Shown here: piece by piece, positions 8,827 to 18,931 of the stretch | Position numbering within the stretch: position 1 is the stretch's first letter | How the letters are laid out: the number at the start of each line of letters is the position of its first letter | Origin: Acetobacter persici JCM 25330 | GTDB taxonomy: Bacteria > Pseudomonadota > Alphaproteobacteria > Acetobacterales > Acetobacteraceae | NCBI RefSeq assembly: GCF_000613905.1 | Contig: NZ_BAJW01000019.1 | Location: 1-48,232 of the forward strand | Length of the DNA stretch: 48,232 bases | Direction of reading: 5' to 3' | The notes under the pieces: generated by a model | Databases searched by the model: none | What the model was told of the DNA's origin: nothing | Seen by the model: the letters and a program-made list of their open reading frames with translations, nothing else | Translations under genes and position numbers: made by a program

Positions 8827-10317
8827 TCAGGATGCAGCGGACAACAGAGCTTTCATCCCCCGATCGAGCCGGGAAAATTCGTGGTATCGTTCCTCAAGAA
8901 TGGCGACATGATCCGGAACTGGCTCCAACCGACATGAGACCCTGCTCATTTTCGCGACGGCCTCTTCAAGCGTGCCATAAAGTCCGCCTGCGACCGCAGC
9001 ACAGATTGCACCACCCAATGCGCCGACCTCTGGCGTATCAACAATCTCGACCGGTTTGTTACATACATCCGCAAAGATCTGCCCCCAGAAAGGTGATCTT
9101 GCAGCGCCCCCCGTCAGGCGGATCATCTCAGGCCATTCTCCGTTTCCGTATTTCAGAAGAGCCTCAGCATGACGGCGATGTTCAAAAGCAACACCTTCAC
9201 AGATGGCACGGATCATGGACGCCTCGTTATCCGTGGCACTCAGGCGGAGAAAGCTCGCCTGCCAGGGGTTTGGACCGTGAATATAAGGGAGGAAGTAGCA
9301 ACGCCGCGCATCAACAGGACAGGTTTCTGCAATAGTCAGGGCCTCAGGAACGGAGATGCGGTCCCCTAAAGCGTGCTTCAGATACCAGCTTAGATTGGCA
9401 GCGGATGAGGGACTTCCTTCTGCAACCAGCCGTGCATGATCCCGGTATAGCATGTTCAGCAGAGGATATTGCCCTGTATCGTACCCTGTTGTTTCCATTC
9501 CGTTGATTGCCCATGTCCCCGCAATCATAACCATCCGGTCCGGGGTGATCACACCGGCACCCAGAGCGCAGGACGCAACATCCATCATACTCCCGGCAAC
9601 AGGGAGGCCTTCCGGCAGTCCTGTTTCAGCCGCGGCCCGGGCACTAATTCTTCCGGCTATGCCAGAACTAGCAACAATTTCTGGAAGCTTTTCCATAAGG
9701 CCTGACTGCCCAAGAAGAGAAAAAGCCTCCGTTGCGTAGTCTTTTCTCCGAAGGTTCATCAGCCCTCCCCCGCTTGCGTCAGAAGGATCGGTCAATGCGG
9801 CATCTGTGAGCCGGAGACGGATAAAGTCCTTGCAGGCCAAAGCCCAGCGCGTGGCCTGCATGACATCCGGCAGATTTTCTGAAAGCCCGACAAGCTGGAT
9901 CAGGGTCTGGCCGCCCCATGGGCGGTGGCCATTCATCTGGCCTAAGGTCTGATCTTCTCTATTTTTGAGAATACGATCAGCAACTGGCTGCGCACGATGA
10001 TCAACCGACACAATACCCGGATGTGTCGGCCTTCCCTCAGCATCCACCAGAAAAACGCCATTTCCAAAGCCCGTGCCGCCAACACCTTTGAGGCGTTTTG
10101 CAAAACCTCCCTCCAGAACATCCCGAATGGCACGCACTGTTGCCTGCCAGAATGTATCGGGGTCACGCTCCACTCTGCCGTCCGGGTAGTGATTCGTCGT
10201 GACTTCAGCATTGCGAAGGCGAACTATCCCGCCCCGACTATCAAACAGCGCGACTTTTACCGCGGTTCCACCTGCGTCAATTGCCAGCAGCAGAGCATCC
10301 TGATCATGAGACATCAT
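8827..10317 (-). CDS. FGGY-family carbohydrate kinase (EryA-like polyol/ketose kinase)
   Basis: 496 aa from the ATG at 10317 (a second ATG follows at once). GGAGGG lies 5 nt upstream, and the start overlaps the stop of the upstream dehydrogenase (ATGA), so the two are translationally coupled. The N-terminal phosphate motif LLLAIDAGGTAVKVALFD and the FGGY_C signature (RLTGGAARSPFWGQIFADV...EVGALGGAICAAV) are intact; IVSVDHRAQ is the sugar-site loop. FGGY kinases phosphorylate sugars or polyols with ATP in the cytoplasm. Coupling to a GlpD-like dehydrogenase and a SorC regulator matches the eryABD arrangement, suggesting a C4-C5 polyol such as erythritol as substrate. Glycerol, ribulose or threitol kinases are alternatives. 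Confidence 0.85.
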   Translation of the reverse strand: MMSHDQDALLLAIDAGGTAVKVALFDSRGGIVRLRNAEVTTNHYPDGRVERDPDTFWQATVRAIRDVLEGGFAKRLKGVGGTGFGNGVFLVDAEGRPTHPGIVSVDHRAQPVADRILKNREDQTLGQMNGHRPWGGQTLIQLVGLSENLPDVMQATRWALACKDFIRLRLTDAALTDPSDASGGGLMNLRRKDYATEAFSLLGQSGLMEKLPEIVASSGIAGRISARAAAETGLPEGLPVAGSMMDVASCALGAGVITPDRMVMIAGTWAINGMETTGYDTGQYPLLNMLYRDHARLVAEGSPSSAANLSWYLKHALGDRISVPEALTIAETCPVDARRCYFLPYIHGPNPWQASFLRLSATDNEASMIRAICEGVAFEHRRHAEALLKYGNGEWPEMIRLTGGAARSPFWGQIFADVCNKPVEIVDTPEVGALGGAICAAVAGGLYGTLEEAVAKMSRVSCRLEPVPDHVAILEERYHEFSRLDRGMKALLSAAS

Positions 10318-11990
10318 GATTTCCCTCCCCGCCAGAGAATGCGTGAATCTGAGGTGCACTTTTCCATCTGCGCATCAACCCAATCCGCGTCATGCCCCAA
10401 AACGGCGGCCATAATCGTTGCAATCTCTTTCAAAGCGGCGCGTGTCAAACGCCCCGTCATGACGATATTCATCCGACGCAACACCATGTCCTCCAGAGTG
10501 AGAGGCATGCGGTGGCGCGTCAGCCATTCAACTTCACGCCGGGAATAACCGGGGGCGTTCTCCAGCGGACTGTCAGGCTGACTTGCGCAAAATGCAGCCA
10601 CTTCAGACGTGATAGCGCCGTATCGCCGCAGTAATTCTGTCACTCGCTGCACAGGCACGCCAGTTTTGCCTGCAAGGGACGTGGCATCCACGTTCGCGGC
10701 CCCCGGGTATGGGCGGTCCGCAGTGCTAGTGCTGCGTGTTTTGCCCAGTCTCGCCAAAATCGCGTCCGCAGCCATTTCTGCAAAGGACCGAAATGTTGTC
10801 CACTTGCCGCCCACCAGAGACCATACAGGAAGACCGTTGGCCTCGGTCTGGATCAGGGCATGATCTCGCGCCGCCTGCGTTGCGTTTCCACTCCCGGCCT
10901 GAAGGGGGCGAATACCGCTCGTAACTGACTGAATATGGTCTTCTGTAACGTGCAGATCATCAAACAGGCTGTTGAGCGCATTGAGCAGATACGCAATTTC
11001 TTTCTGGGAAACACTATGATCGGCAGGGTCTGAGGTTTCAACTTCAGTTGTACCAATCAGAATGACGTCCTGCACAGGCAGGCAGATCACCATTCTCCCC
11101 TGCCCATCATCAAAATAAAACGCACGGCGTGCCATCCGGGCGTGCAGCGCATCGTGCCGCAAAACCAGATGCGCTCCCTTGATACCACGAATAAACTGTG
11201 TGGCATTTCCAAGTGTGGTATTCACCTTATCAATTGCAGAACCCGTTGCGTTAACAATCGTTTTTGGCCGCAGAACTCTTGTTTCTCCTGAAACATCGTC
11301 AGTAACAGAGAAACTCCCGTCCTGCTTATACTGCCATGCCACATGGTTAATTGCCGCCACATCTGGCGTCTCAATCGCCGCCTCAATCATTTCCATGATC
11401 AGGTTTTCAGGAATGACGATTTGCCCGTCATAATAGCTGACAACCGCCTTTACAGTCGTGGGTAAGCCGGAAGGAAAAAACCGCTTTTTAAGCGTTACAC
11501 TATGCCGCGGCAAAGCGCGCCTTACCGCACCAAAACGCTCATACAGCACAAGAGCCATTTCTATAGCCACAAGGCTGAGATTTCCTGTTTTTTTGGAAAG
11601 CCCCAGAAAACGAAGAGCAGCTTTTGGAAAGCCTGCAAACAGGTTTGTAACCGGCACTACAATCTCAAGAGGTTTTACGAGGTGTGGCGCATCATGCAGC
11701 AGCATGTTCCTTTCGCGTGCTGATTCACGCACCAGACTGAATTCCCGCCCTTCAAGATAGCGCAGTCCGCCGTGCGCCATGCGGCTCGAAGCGCCACTCG
11801 CACCGGCGCTGAAGTCTCCTGTGTCAATCAGCACAGCGGAAACCCCGTTCAGCGATAAATCACGCAGTAACCCGACGCCGTTCACACCGCCGCCAATGAT
11901 AAGAACGTCCGGTGAGCCAATGTTTTTTATTTTTTCCCATACCCGCTCACGAACAAACGGGGATGATTTTTTCTTTTCGGCTTCTGCCAT
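10314..11990 (-). CDS. FAD-dependent GlpD-like dehydrogenase (EryB-like polyol-phosphate dehydrogenase)
   Basis: 558 aa. The ATG at 11990 (MAEAEKKKSS) is chosen because GGAG lies at the right distance upstream; the longer frame needs a TTG at 12050. Residues ~27-45 hold the Rossmann FAD motif DVLIIGGGVNGVGLLRDL. GASSRMAHGGLRYLE and the DAO body and C-terminal domain (VGGKWTTFRSFAEMAAD, WLTRHRMPLTLEDMVLRRM) match aerobic glycerol-3-phosphate dehydrogenases. Such enzymes are peripheral membrane proteins passing electrons to ubiquinone. The operon partner is an FGGY kinase rather than glpK with glpF. EryB of the erythritol pathway is a GlpD homologue, so oxidation of a polyol phosphate is the best inference; true glycerol-3-phosphate oxidation remains possible. 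Confidence 0.85.
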   Translation of the reverse strand: MAEAEKKKSSPFVRERVWEKIKNIGSPDVLIIGGGVNGVGLLRDLSLNGVSAVLIDTGDFSAGASGASSRMAHGGLRYLEGREFSLVRESARERNMLLHDAPHLVKPLEIVVPVTNLFAGFPKAALRFLGLSKKTGNLSLVAIEMALVLYERFGAVRRALPRHSVTLKKRFFPSGLPTTVKAVVSYYDGQIVIPENLIMEMIEAAIETPDVAAINHVAWQYKQDGSFSVTDDVSGETRVLRPKTIVNATGSAIDKVNTTLGNATQFIRGIKGAHLVLRHDALHARMARRAFYFDDGQGRMVICLPVQDVILIGTTEVETSDPADHSVSQKEIAYLLNALNSLFDDLHVTEDHIQSVTSGIRPLQAGSGNATQAARDHALIQTEANGLPVWSLVGGKWTTFRSFAEMAADAILARLGKTRSTSTADRPYPGAANVDATSLAGKTGVPVQRVTELLRRYGAITSEVAAFCASQPDSPLENAPGYSRREVEWLTRHRMPLTLEDMVLRRMNIVMTGRLTRAALKEIATIMAAVLGHDADWVDAQMEKCTSDSRILWRGGKS

Positions 11991-12040
11991 GGCAACTTCT
12001 CCGCTGTCTGCCCTGCCCGAAACTAACCACACAGCATTTA

Positions 12041-12053
12041 CAATTGTCAATTG
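12041..12053. promoter_or_regulatory. Tandem CAATTG palindromes in the divergent polyol promoter region
   Basis: CAATTG occurs at 12041-12046 and 12048-12053, separated by one T, so the block is itself nearly symmetrical. It lies in the 154-bp gap between the divergent dehydrogenase (starts 11990) and transporter (starts 12145), the natural place for the SorC regulator to act on both arms. Assignment as an operator is an inference. Confidence 0.4.
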
Positions 12054-12144
12054 ATATAGACTTATGTAAAGAATCGCTTCTCACGATGCCAAACAAGAAT
12101 GCCGCAGACGCTTCGCATCCTCCACGAAGTGTGACGGCGCAAAA

Positions 12145-13283
12145 ATGAAAGTCGTGCCAATGATTGAAGCGATCAAAAAAAACAAAACGCTTTTCGCGGG
12201 AAGTGTTCTTGCCTTCATTCTGATGGGAGCCGGGCAGTCACTTCTTGGGCCATGTGTTCCTGAGTTCCGCCAGATATTTGGGCTTTCCATAGCCTCAGCA
12301 AGCATGATCGTTACCGCACAATGGTCGGTGCTCTGGCGGGGGTCGTCACTCTTTTCTTCTGTGGTCAGAAGGACTTCATCAAACTCGCTTTTGGTCTTCT
12401 TGTGGCCGGAACGGGCCTGATGGCGGCTCAGCCGGGCTGGCCCTTAACTCTGCTTGGCTCTCTTGCATTCGGGGCAGGCTACGGCGCCAGTCTGGCGCTG
12501 GTAAATTCACGCTTACTTGAAAGCTTCGGAACCTCCGGCCCTTCAATGGTGAGCCTGGTCAATGCCCTGTTTGGTGGCGGAGCAATTATGGCGCCCCTTG
12601 CCTTCGTGGCACTGGCGCGATCATCCACAGTCAGCTTCGCTCTTCTCTCCGCTGGGCTGGCTCTTCCGTTTCTTCTTGCCTTCCAATTTGCAGCTCCTCC
12701 TCACCATCACGAAGCAGTGACCGAAGCTTCCACTGTATTCCGCCCGTCTTTTGCAACATTGTTTATTGGGGCGTCAGGAACAGCCATTGAAGCCTGTCTG
12801 ATCGGGCTGGGGCCGTCTATTCTCGTTAACGGCAGTTTTTCTGATGTGATGGCCGCCAACGCTCTCTCGTTGTTTTTTGTATTCTTCCTCAGCGGGCGCA
12901 TTGCCCTCAGCTTTGCAGGGCACCGTTTCCCGACGGCACCGATGATCATTGCTGGCTTTGTCGGGACTGCTGTTCTGCTGTTTCTGGCCTCTGCTGGCAT
13001 TCTTCCGACCATAACCTATCCGTTATCAGGATTTTTCATCGGGAGCATTTTTCCAAATTTCTTTGTTTTCGGTTCCTCGCTGCTGGGAAAAAATAAGAAA
13101 ACAGGCCCCACTCTTGTCTGTGCAGCTCTGGCTGGGGGTGTCGCAGGGCCGCTTGTTGTCGGACAATTGATCGCGCATCTGCCCGGCCTGACATCTTTTC
13201 TGCTTCTGGCTGTCTACGCGATTGTTATAACATTCTTCGCAAGCCTTATCCTGAGAAAGCATTTTCGTGCCCTCAGGCCATAA
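12145..13283 (+). pseudogene. MFS transporter of the polyol locus, one frameshift
   Basis: The ATG at 12145 begins MKVVPMIEAIKKNKTLFAGSVLAFILMGAGQSLLGP, a first membrane helix, and runs to MIVTAQW in one frame. The rest (VGALAGVVTLFFCGQKD...) continues in the -1 frame from about 12323 to 13283. Adding one G (TGG to TGGG) restores W-V-G-A-L-A-G-V and a 379-aa protein with about 12 hydrophobic segments, normal for the major facilitator superfamily. A glycine-rich segment (AFGAGYGASLALVNSRLLESFG) precedes the middle; a short His-rich cytoplasmic loop (PPHHHEA) divides the two halves. It stands divergent from the catabolic operon and upstream of the OprB porin, so inner-membrane import of the same sugar or polyol is likely. 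Confidence 0.8.
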
Positions 13284-13499
13284 TCCGCGTCCAGAGATGA
13301 AGAAACAATACCGGAGACATAGATGCCGAACCTGACACGATACGACGCCTAAAATGCGAAGGTACCCCGGTTCTCCCGGAAGCGGGGCCTCAGACTGTTC
13401 CAAAGAGAAAAATAAAAACAAAGACGTCGAATGCTTTGATAACAGGCGGGATTATTTTTTGTTCCGCTGTGATCAAAACCATTCCCGGGGAACAATACT
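13284..13499 (+). other. Leader between transporter and porin
   Basis: 216 bp without a clear gene. A 9-codon ORF (MPNLTRYDA) starts at 13323 and could be a leader peptide or chance. CCCCG...CGGGG around 13358-13386 can form a weak stem. An AT-rich stretch near 13410-13470 may carry a separate porin promoter. Confidence 0.3.
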
Positions 13500-15179
13500 A
13501 TGCGCAGTGTCTCAGAACTGGATATCACACCTACTAAAACCAGACAGAGCTTCGGTGCCGTGCGCTCTGTTTATGTCGCCTGTCTGTTTACTGTTCTCTG
13601 TCTGACAGGCTGGCAGCCGGGGTTCTCTCCCCCCGCTATGGCGCAGGATACACCAGCTTCAACGGAAGTGCTGGAGTCCAGTGCCGCATCACCAAAAGAC
13701 CACGCTAAACCTCCAGCCGCCGCACAGCCGGATAAAAAAACAGAAACTCCCTCATGGCTTCAGGGCGTTATCGGGAACAGAGCACCCGCACCCAAGGAAC
13801 CGTTTGTTTCCAACCCAACCCCGTTTGGGGAAACTCAGCCTACGGTCCCGCTTTATCAGGAAATTCCCGGATTTTTACAGGCTTCTTATGGCCCGCCGTC
13901 ATTTGGCCCGCCTTACGGGACAACGCATCTGTTCGGAGACTGGGGTGGAATTCAGCCATGGCTGCAAAAACGCGGACTTTATTTCGCGCTGGATGTGTAT
14001 GAAGATATTGCAGGCAATGTTTCAGGCGGTAAAAGGCGGGCTTACAGCAATGCCGGGCAAGTCGGTGCGACACTGGATGTCGACTGGCAGAAACTATTGC
14101 ACGCAAGTTCCTGGTCTGACGATTTATGGCTCCATATGCTCGTTGTTAACGGGCACGGCACCAATCTCAGCCGCCTGTATGGCGATAACAGCAATCAGGT
14201 CCAGCAGATTTACGGGAGCCGCGGCAATGTTGTCGCGCATCTGGTCTGGACATATTTTGAAAAAGCGTGGCTACAACGCAAAATTGATCTTGCCGTTGGG
14301 TGGATTCCGCCCGGCGCGTTTTTCCAGAACTCGCCATGGGTTTGTAACTTTATGAATGTGTGGCTGTGTGGCGGAGAATCCCCCACCAAATTCATGACAG
14401 GAGGTCGTGGCTGGCCTTCAGGCAATATCGGCGGCATCCTGCGTGTGATGCCCATCCGGCAGTTCTATCTGATGGGCGGCCTCTTTGCCGTCTCTCCTCA
14501 TGCCTATAATGGCGGAATTTCCGGCTGGTCATGGGGGCAGGATCGTCTTGGCAAGCTGTCTTCTCAGTTCGAGGCTGGGTGGATTCCAGAATTCGGGCGT
14601 AATCATTTGATCGGTCATTATAAAGTCGGCATTATGTATGATAACTCCCGCTACAATGACCTTTATGAGGATATCAATGGGGCTCCATGGGTTCTGACCG
14701 GCCAGCCAGCCCGCAAACAAAGTGGCCAGACCTCAGTCTGGGTGCTGGCTGACCAGATGCTCGTCCGGCACGGCCCCGGTGAAATGAACGGGCTCATTCT
14801 GGGGGGCTATTTTGGATGGGGTTCTGGCAAGACATCCCAGATCAGCCATAGTTTTACAACGGTACTGATGGACACCGGTGCATTATGGAAGCGCCCGCTG
14901 GATAGCGTTGGGATCGCTTTTCTCTGGTCCAAATTCAGCCGCTCCGCCATTTTATCTCAGGAAGCAGCGGCCTCCGCAAACCTCCCTCTTCCCGGCGCAA
15001 ATTATGGCGTGCCCTACGGTATTCAGGGGCATGAGGCCATTTATGAGGCCTATTATGGCTTTCATGTCATGGAAGGATTCACCATCAAGCCTGATTTTCA
15101 GTACGTAAATCATGTTGGCGGAACCACAGTCTTTAAAGATGCAGTGGTTCTTAGTACAGCCGTAAACATTGCGTTCTGA
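13500..15179 (+). CDS. OprB-family carbohydrate-selective porin
   Basis: 559 aa with a purine-rich GGGGAA upstream of the ATG. An N-terminal export signal with an extended n-region is visible (VACLFTVLCLTGWQPGFSPPAMAQD, cut likely after AMA, residue ~48). It is followed by a Pro/Ala-rich linker (~50-115). The OprB barrel starts at about residue 144 with HLFGDWGGIQPWLQKRGLYF and continues with repeated aromatic beta strands. It ends with ...VVLSTAVNIAF, a C-terminal phenylalanine typical of outer-membrane barrels. OprB porins let sugars diffuse across the outer membrane. Downstream of the MFS transporter, it should be the outer-membrane entry for the locus's substrate. Uninterrupted frame; a terminator follows at once. 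Confidence 0.9.
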   Translation: MRSVSELDITPTKTRQSFGAVRSVYVACLFTVLCLTGWQPGFSPPAMAQDTPASTEVLESSAASPKDHAKPPAAAQPDKKTETPSWLQGVIGNRAPAPKEPFVSNPTPFGETQPTVPLYQEIPGFLQASYGPPSFGPPYGTTHLFGDWGGIQPWLQKRGLYFALDVYEDIAGNVSGGKRRAYSNAGQVGATLDVDWQKLLHASSWSDDLWLHMLVVNGHGTNLSRLYGDNSNQVQQIYGSRGNVVAHLVWTYFEKAWLQRKIDLAVGWIPPGAFFQNSPWVCNFMNVWLCGGESPTKFMTGGRGWPSGNIGGILRVMPIRQFYLMGGLFAVSPHAYNGGISGWSWGQDRLGKLSSQFEAGWIPEFGRNHLIGHYKVGIMYDNSRYNDLYEDINGAPWVLTGQPARKQSGQTSVWVLADQMLVRHGPGEMNGLILGGYFGWGSGKTSQISHSFTTVLMDTGALWKRPLDSVGIAFLWSKFSRSAILSQEAAASANLPLPGANYGVPYGIQGHEAIYEAYYGFHVMEGFTIKPDFQYVNHVGGTTVFKDAVVLSTAVNIAF

Positions 15180-15192
15180 ACCTGACAGGACC

Positions 15193-15220
15193 AAGCCCGG
15201 ATAATAAGGTCCGGGCTTTT
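15193..15220 (+). terminator. Rho-independent terminator after the OprB gene
   Basis: AAGCCCGGA (15193-15201) pairs perfectly with TCCGGGCTT (15210-15218) across an 8-nt loop and is followed by further T residues, 13 nt after the porin stop. It closes the polyol transcription unit. Confidence 0.8.
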
Positions 15221-15631
15221 GGCTGCAGGCGGCCAGACAGCACTTCACGCCATACTGGTTTCTTATCCGCCCTGTCAGCGGGTTGCGGCGTCGTATGCTT
15301 TGGAGCATCCGTAAAAAAGTAGAGGAAAAAACATAAAGTTATGCGTCTGATTTTCTAAAATTAATTTCACACTTTCCAGAAACTCTCTTTTAAGCCATAT
15401 CTCCATTTCACACATCAGATACGGACTGTCAAAAATCAACACCAGATTGCACCAGTGAGCGATACCGTCTCGCATGAGCCAACAGAGTCAGGATCTAAAA
15501 ACAAACACCAAAAAACTTCTACTTATGTAGGTTTTCATCAAACAGATGATAATTACGATAGAAAACAGAACATTCTCATGGAACTGCTTTCGATCCTTGG
15601 GGTATGAGACGAAAAAAAAGTGTTTGATCTC
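15221..15631. other. Intergenic region between polyol and purine loci
   Basis: About 410 bp with no supported gene. A 66-codon minus-strand ORF (15275-15475) has no family signal and poor context. The region marks the boundary between two independent transcription units. Confidence 0.4.
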
Positions 15632-16414
15632 TTAGTCATGTAACATGCCTTCACTAAGCATTTCACCGTCAGCTTTAATCTGAAAATCGGCCGCTCCTTC
15701 TGTTACAAGTAGTCGGCTATACTCACATATGCCCTGCCCTTTGCAGGCCGTAACACGTTTGATCTTCAGCAGTACAGATCCTCTTGCAATATTCAGCCAC
15801 TCACTCACATCATCAGCAGCCTGTGTCAGACCGATAGATATATCGGCATGGCTTATCTGAAATTTGAAGATATCCTTTAAAATAGCAGCTGACGTTTTGC
15901 TGCCCGCAAGTTCAGGTGTCACCATTTTGGCAAGATGGCCCGGATAAAAAACCTCCGTTACGCCGAGGGGGCCTTCTGCAGAACGATATCCGCGCCGAAT
16001 AAATAGTACGTCTCCTTGTTCGCCAAACCCTCTTGCCACGTCCTCTGGTGGGGCCTGCATTCGATAATCCAGAAGCGTCATTCGGGGACGCAGCCCTTTC
16101 TCTGCCAGAATTTCAAAAAAGGAATGAATGGTCTTCTGGCGCCCCGGCCGATGCACCGCCCCGACAAATGTTCCTCTCCCGTGCTGCCTTACAATTACAT
16201 CTCTTTTTGCCAGATATGACAGCGCCTGACGCACTGTAATACGACTGACACCATACAACCGGCATAGCTCGGCCTCGGACGGCAGTCTGTCCATGAACCG
16301 CTCATCTTTACCGATCAAGCCGGAAATATGGTGGCCAACCTGCAGATAGAGCGGGGTTGGGTCATTCGGTTCCAGATAGGCGGAGAAGAGAGCATCCGGC
16401 ATAAAAAATCCCAT
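15632..16414 (-). CDS. GntR/HutC-family regulator with UTRA domain
   Basis: 260 aa; a second in-frame ATG at 16402 (MPDALFS) is an equally good start. Residues ~20-85 are the GntR winged helix (PLYLQVGHHISGLI...DRLPSEAELCRLYGVSRITVRQALSYLAKRDVIVRQHGRGTFV). The C-terminal part is a UTRA ligand-binding domain (FEILAEKGLRPRM..., FIRRGYRSAEGPLGVTEVFYP, CEYSRLLV). It is divergent from the TonB receptor/permease/nucleoside-hydrolase operon and should control it, probably with a purine, nucleoside or phosphorylated sugar as ligand. A perfect 12-bp palindrome in the shared promoter (16460-16471) is the likely operator, which would also give autoregulation. Confidence 0.87.
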   Translation of the reverse strand: MGFFMPDALFSAYLEPNDPTPLYLQVGHHISGLIGKDERFMDRLPSEAELCRLYGVSRITVRQALSYLAKRDVIVRQHGRGTFVGAVHRPGRQKTIHSFFEILAEKGLRPRMTLLDYRMQAPPEDVARGFGEQGDVLFIRRGYRSAEGPLGVTEVFYPGHLAKMVTPELAGSKTSAAILKDIFKFQISHADISIGLTQAADDVSEWLNIARGSVLLKIKRVTACKGQGICEYSRLLVTEGAADFQIKADGEMLSEGMLHD

Positions 16415-16459
16415 AAATATTTCGATTTTGTATTGAAAAGGATCGGAAAACGATTTAGC

Positions 16460-16471
16460 TAAGACGTCTTA
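16460..16471. promoter_or_regulatory. Candidate GntR operator TAAGACGTCTTA
   Basis: This perfect 12-bp palindrome lies 46 bp upstream of the GntR start and 105 bp upstream of the receptor start. A related half-site AATACGTCTT follows at 16481-16490. Position and symmetry fit a dimeric GntR/HutC operator controlling both divergent units. Confidence 0.55.
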
Positions 16472-16576
16472 TAACAACACAATACGTCTTTGTTGATCCT
16501 TCTCTCGCTTTTTTGTCTCAATCTGCAAGGTTGCCCGGCGTTCCGGGTTCTTCCGTATCGTTCGAGAGTTTCTTTC

Positions 16577-18926
16577 ATGCGCGCTTTAACCTTTCTGAGT
16601 ACAGCCCTTGTTGGCAACCTCTTCTGGGTGGCAGCGTATGCTGCGCCGTATACACCCACAAACCACAGCAGAGAGAAACGCCATTCTCACTCCGCTAGCA
16701 AGAGCGCAAAACCGCAAATCTCTAAAGCCGAAGATATTCTTGTATCCGCAAGAACAGTGGCAGGCGGCCGAATGGTGCCTCAAAATGGCACGAAATCGCG
16801 CAGTGAGATTACACAAGCGTACATTGCCAAGCAGGCTCCGACGCCAAACGTATTCAAGCTTTTAGGCAATCTCCCCGGCGCCAACGTCGCCAGCGCCGAC
16901 CCATTTGGATGGTCAGTGGTAATATGACAATCCGCGGCATGAACAGTGATCAGATAGGTTTTACCGTGGAGGGGGCTCCGCTGAATGATATCGGTTCCTA
17001 TATGGCGTTTCCCACCGAATGGGTTGATTCCGAAAACCTGAACGAAGTCACCATGCAGCAGGGGTCCGCCAATATGGACTCTCCGGTTATCGGAGCATCA
17101 GGTGGTATTGTGACAATGAAGCTGATTGAACCATCTCACAAAATGGGCGCCACGATTGCCGGTTCATTTGGTTCTTACAATACCCATCGGGAATATGTCC
17201 GGCTGCAAAGCGGGGACATCGGAAATACCGGAATGCGGGCGTTTGTCGCATGGTCTCACTTGGAAGAACCGCATTTTCGCGGCGCGGGTGATGACCATAA
17301 GCAGCATGTGGACGCCAAACTGGTGAAAGACTGGGACAATGGCAGTCGCAGCACTGTGGCTGTCACGTTCGATGATTCCATGAAAGTGGCTTATCTCAAC
17401 CCGAGCCTGTCAGCATGGCAGGAATACGGAAGGCACGCCAACTATAGCGAAAATTTTTCTCCCACCGATACAAAATACTGGAAGCTGCATCAGAGCCCCT
17501 ATCGGGTTCTGATCCTGAGCGCGCCTCAGAATATTGTCATTAATGACAAGCTGGGCTTTGACTTCACGCCGTATTTCTATTGGAATTCCGGAACAATTGC
17601 CTCCGCCTCTCTCATGTCGGAAAATGCGATTTATTCCGGCACCCAGAAATACAGCATGGATCTGAACGGAAACGGGACCACGACCGACAAGGTCATGATG
17701 TATACACCGTTCGGCACACCATATGTCTATCGCCCCGGCCTGGTATCCAAAGTGCATTATAATCTGGGCAGGCATACTCTTGTTTTTGGATACTGGTTTG
17801 ACTGGTCACGTGAGCGAATGGTCAATCCTTACAGCGAGGTCGGCGCGAATGGTGGTCCGGCGAATGTCTGGGGTTATCTGGGGAACGTAAAGCTTTCTGA
17901 CGGCACCCGTCTGGCGAGTTATGACAATCTGACCATTACCCGCGTCAATACGCTATTTTTTGGAGATACTTTTAACGCCCTCAATAACCGCCTCCGCGTT
18001 GAGGCCGGCATCAAGGAATCCATGGTCAGCCGCATTGGCTACAACTATTTGCCCGGAGCACAATATCGCACCGGCATGAATGTGGCAGTTGCAACGCCTA
18101 ACCTCGGCGCACGCTACCGTATAAACGATCACAGTCAGATTTTTGCCGATGTCGCCACTAACTTCCGCACCCCCACACTTAATGCGCTTTATAATACATA
18201 CAGCGCAACCACGGGGAAAATCGCAACACAGGCTAATACCGGCCAGAAAACTGAATACTCAATTTCGGAAGAAATCGGCTATCGCTATCAGGGTGGCCTT
18301 GTGAATGGATCTATCACGTTCTTCAACTATAATTTCACAAACCGTCAGGTTGCCACACAGGTTACTGTGAACAATGCCCAGATCACGCAGAACATTAACG
18401 CCGGCGGTCAGACATCCCGCGGCGTGGATATTGAAATCGGCCTGCGCCCCTGGCACCATCTCCATCCTTATGTCTCTGCCGAATATCTGCATGCCACAAT
18501 CGATAATAATTACCGGGTAGACTCCGACTATCTGCCACTGCTGGCAAAATGGCTGTACGCAGCCCGCAGGTACAGGCTTCTGTCGGGCTGGATTATGATG
18601 ATGGCACGTATTTTGCCGGATTTTCCGTCAAATATGTTGGTCGCCAGTTTTCAACCTTCATGAATGATCAGGCGATGCCGGGCTATGTGAGTGCTGATAT
18701 GAATATTGGCTACCGCGCCCCGAAAATCCTGAACACACGACCGGAAATCCGTCTGAACTTCATGAATGTGGGGGATAACAAATATCTCTCCGGGGTTGCA
18801 GGCATTGCCGCGTCCTCCAGAGCTACCCGCGGCATTTACGGCAGCACTATCGCCTCGCAAGGGTCGCCCACTTATTATGTCGCTGGCAGCTTTGCCGCTC
18901 TTGCCACCGCCAAGATAGACCTCTGA
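16577..18926 (+). pseudogene. TonB-dependent outer-membrane receptor of the purine locus, two frameshifts
   Basis: The ATG at 16577 opens a signal peptide (MRALTFLSTALVGNLFWVAAYAA). The plug follows: LLGNLPGANVASADPFGW, then in the next frame GNMTIRGMNSDQIGFTVEGAPLNDIGSY. The beta-barrel runs to 18926 and ends ...ATAKIDL. Adding one G near 16915 and one base near 18535 restores a 783-aa receptor with the expected LP..GKMAVRSPQ...A barrel segment at the second join. Family members import scarce solutes across the outer membrane with TonB energy. Immediate linkage (5 nt) to a purine permease and then a periplasmic nucleoside hydrolase suggests nucleosides or purines, not iron, as cargo; that is an inference. 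The lesions may be sequencing errors. Confidence 0.8.
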
Positions 18927-18931
18927 ATCTT

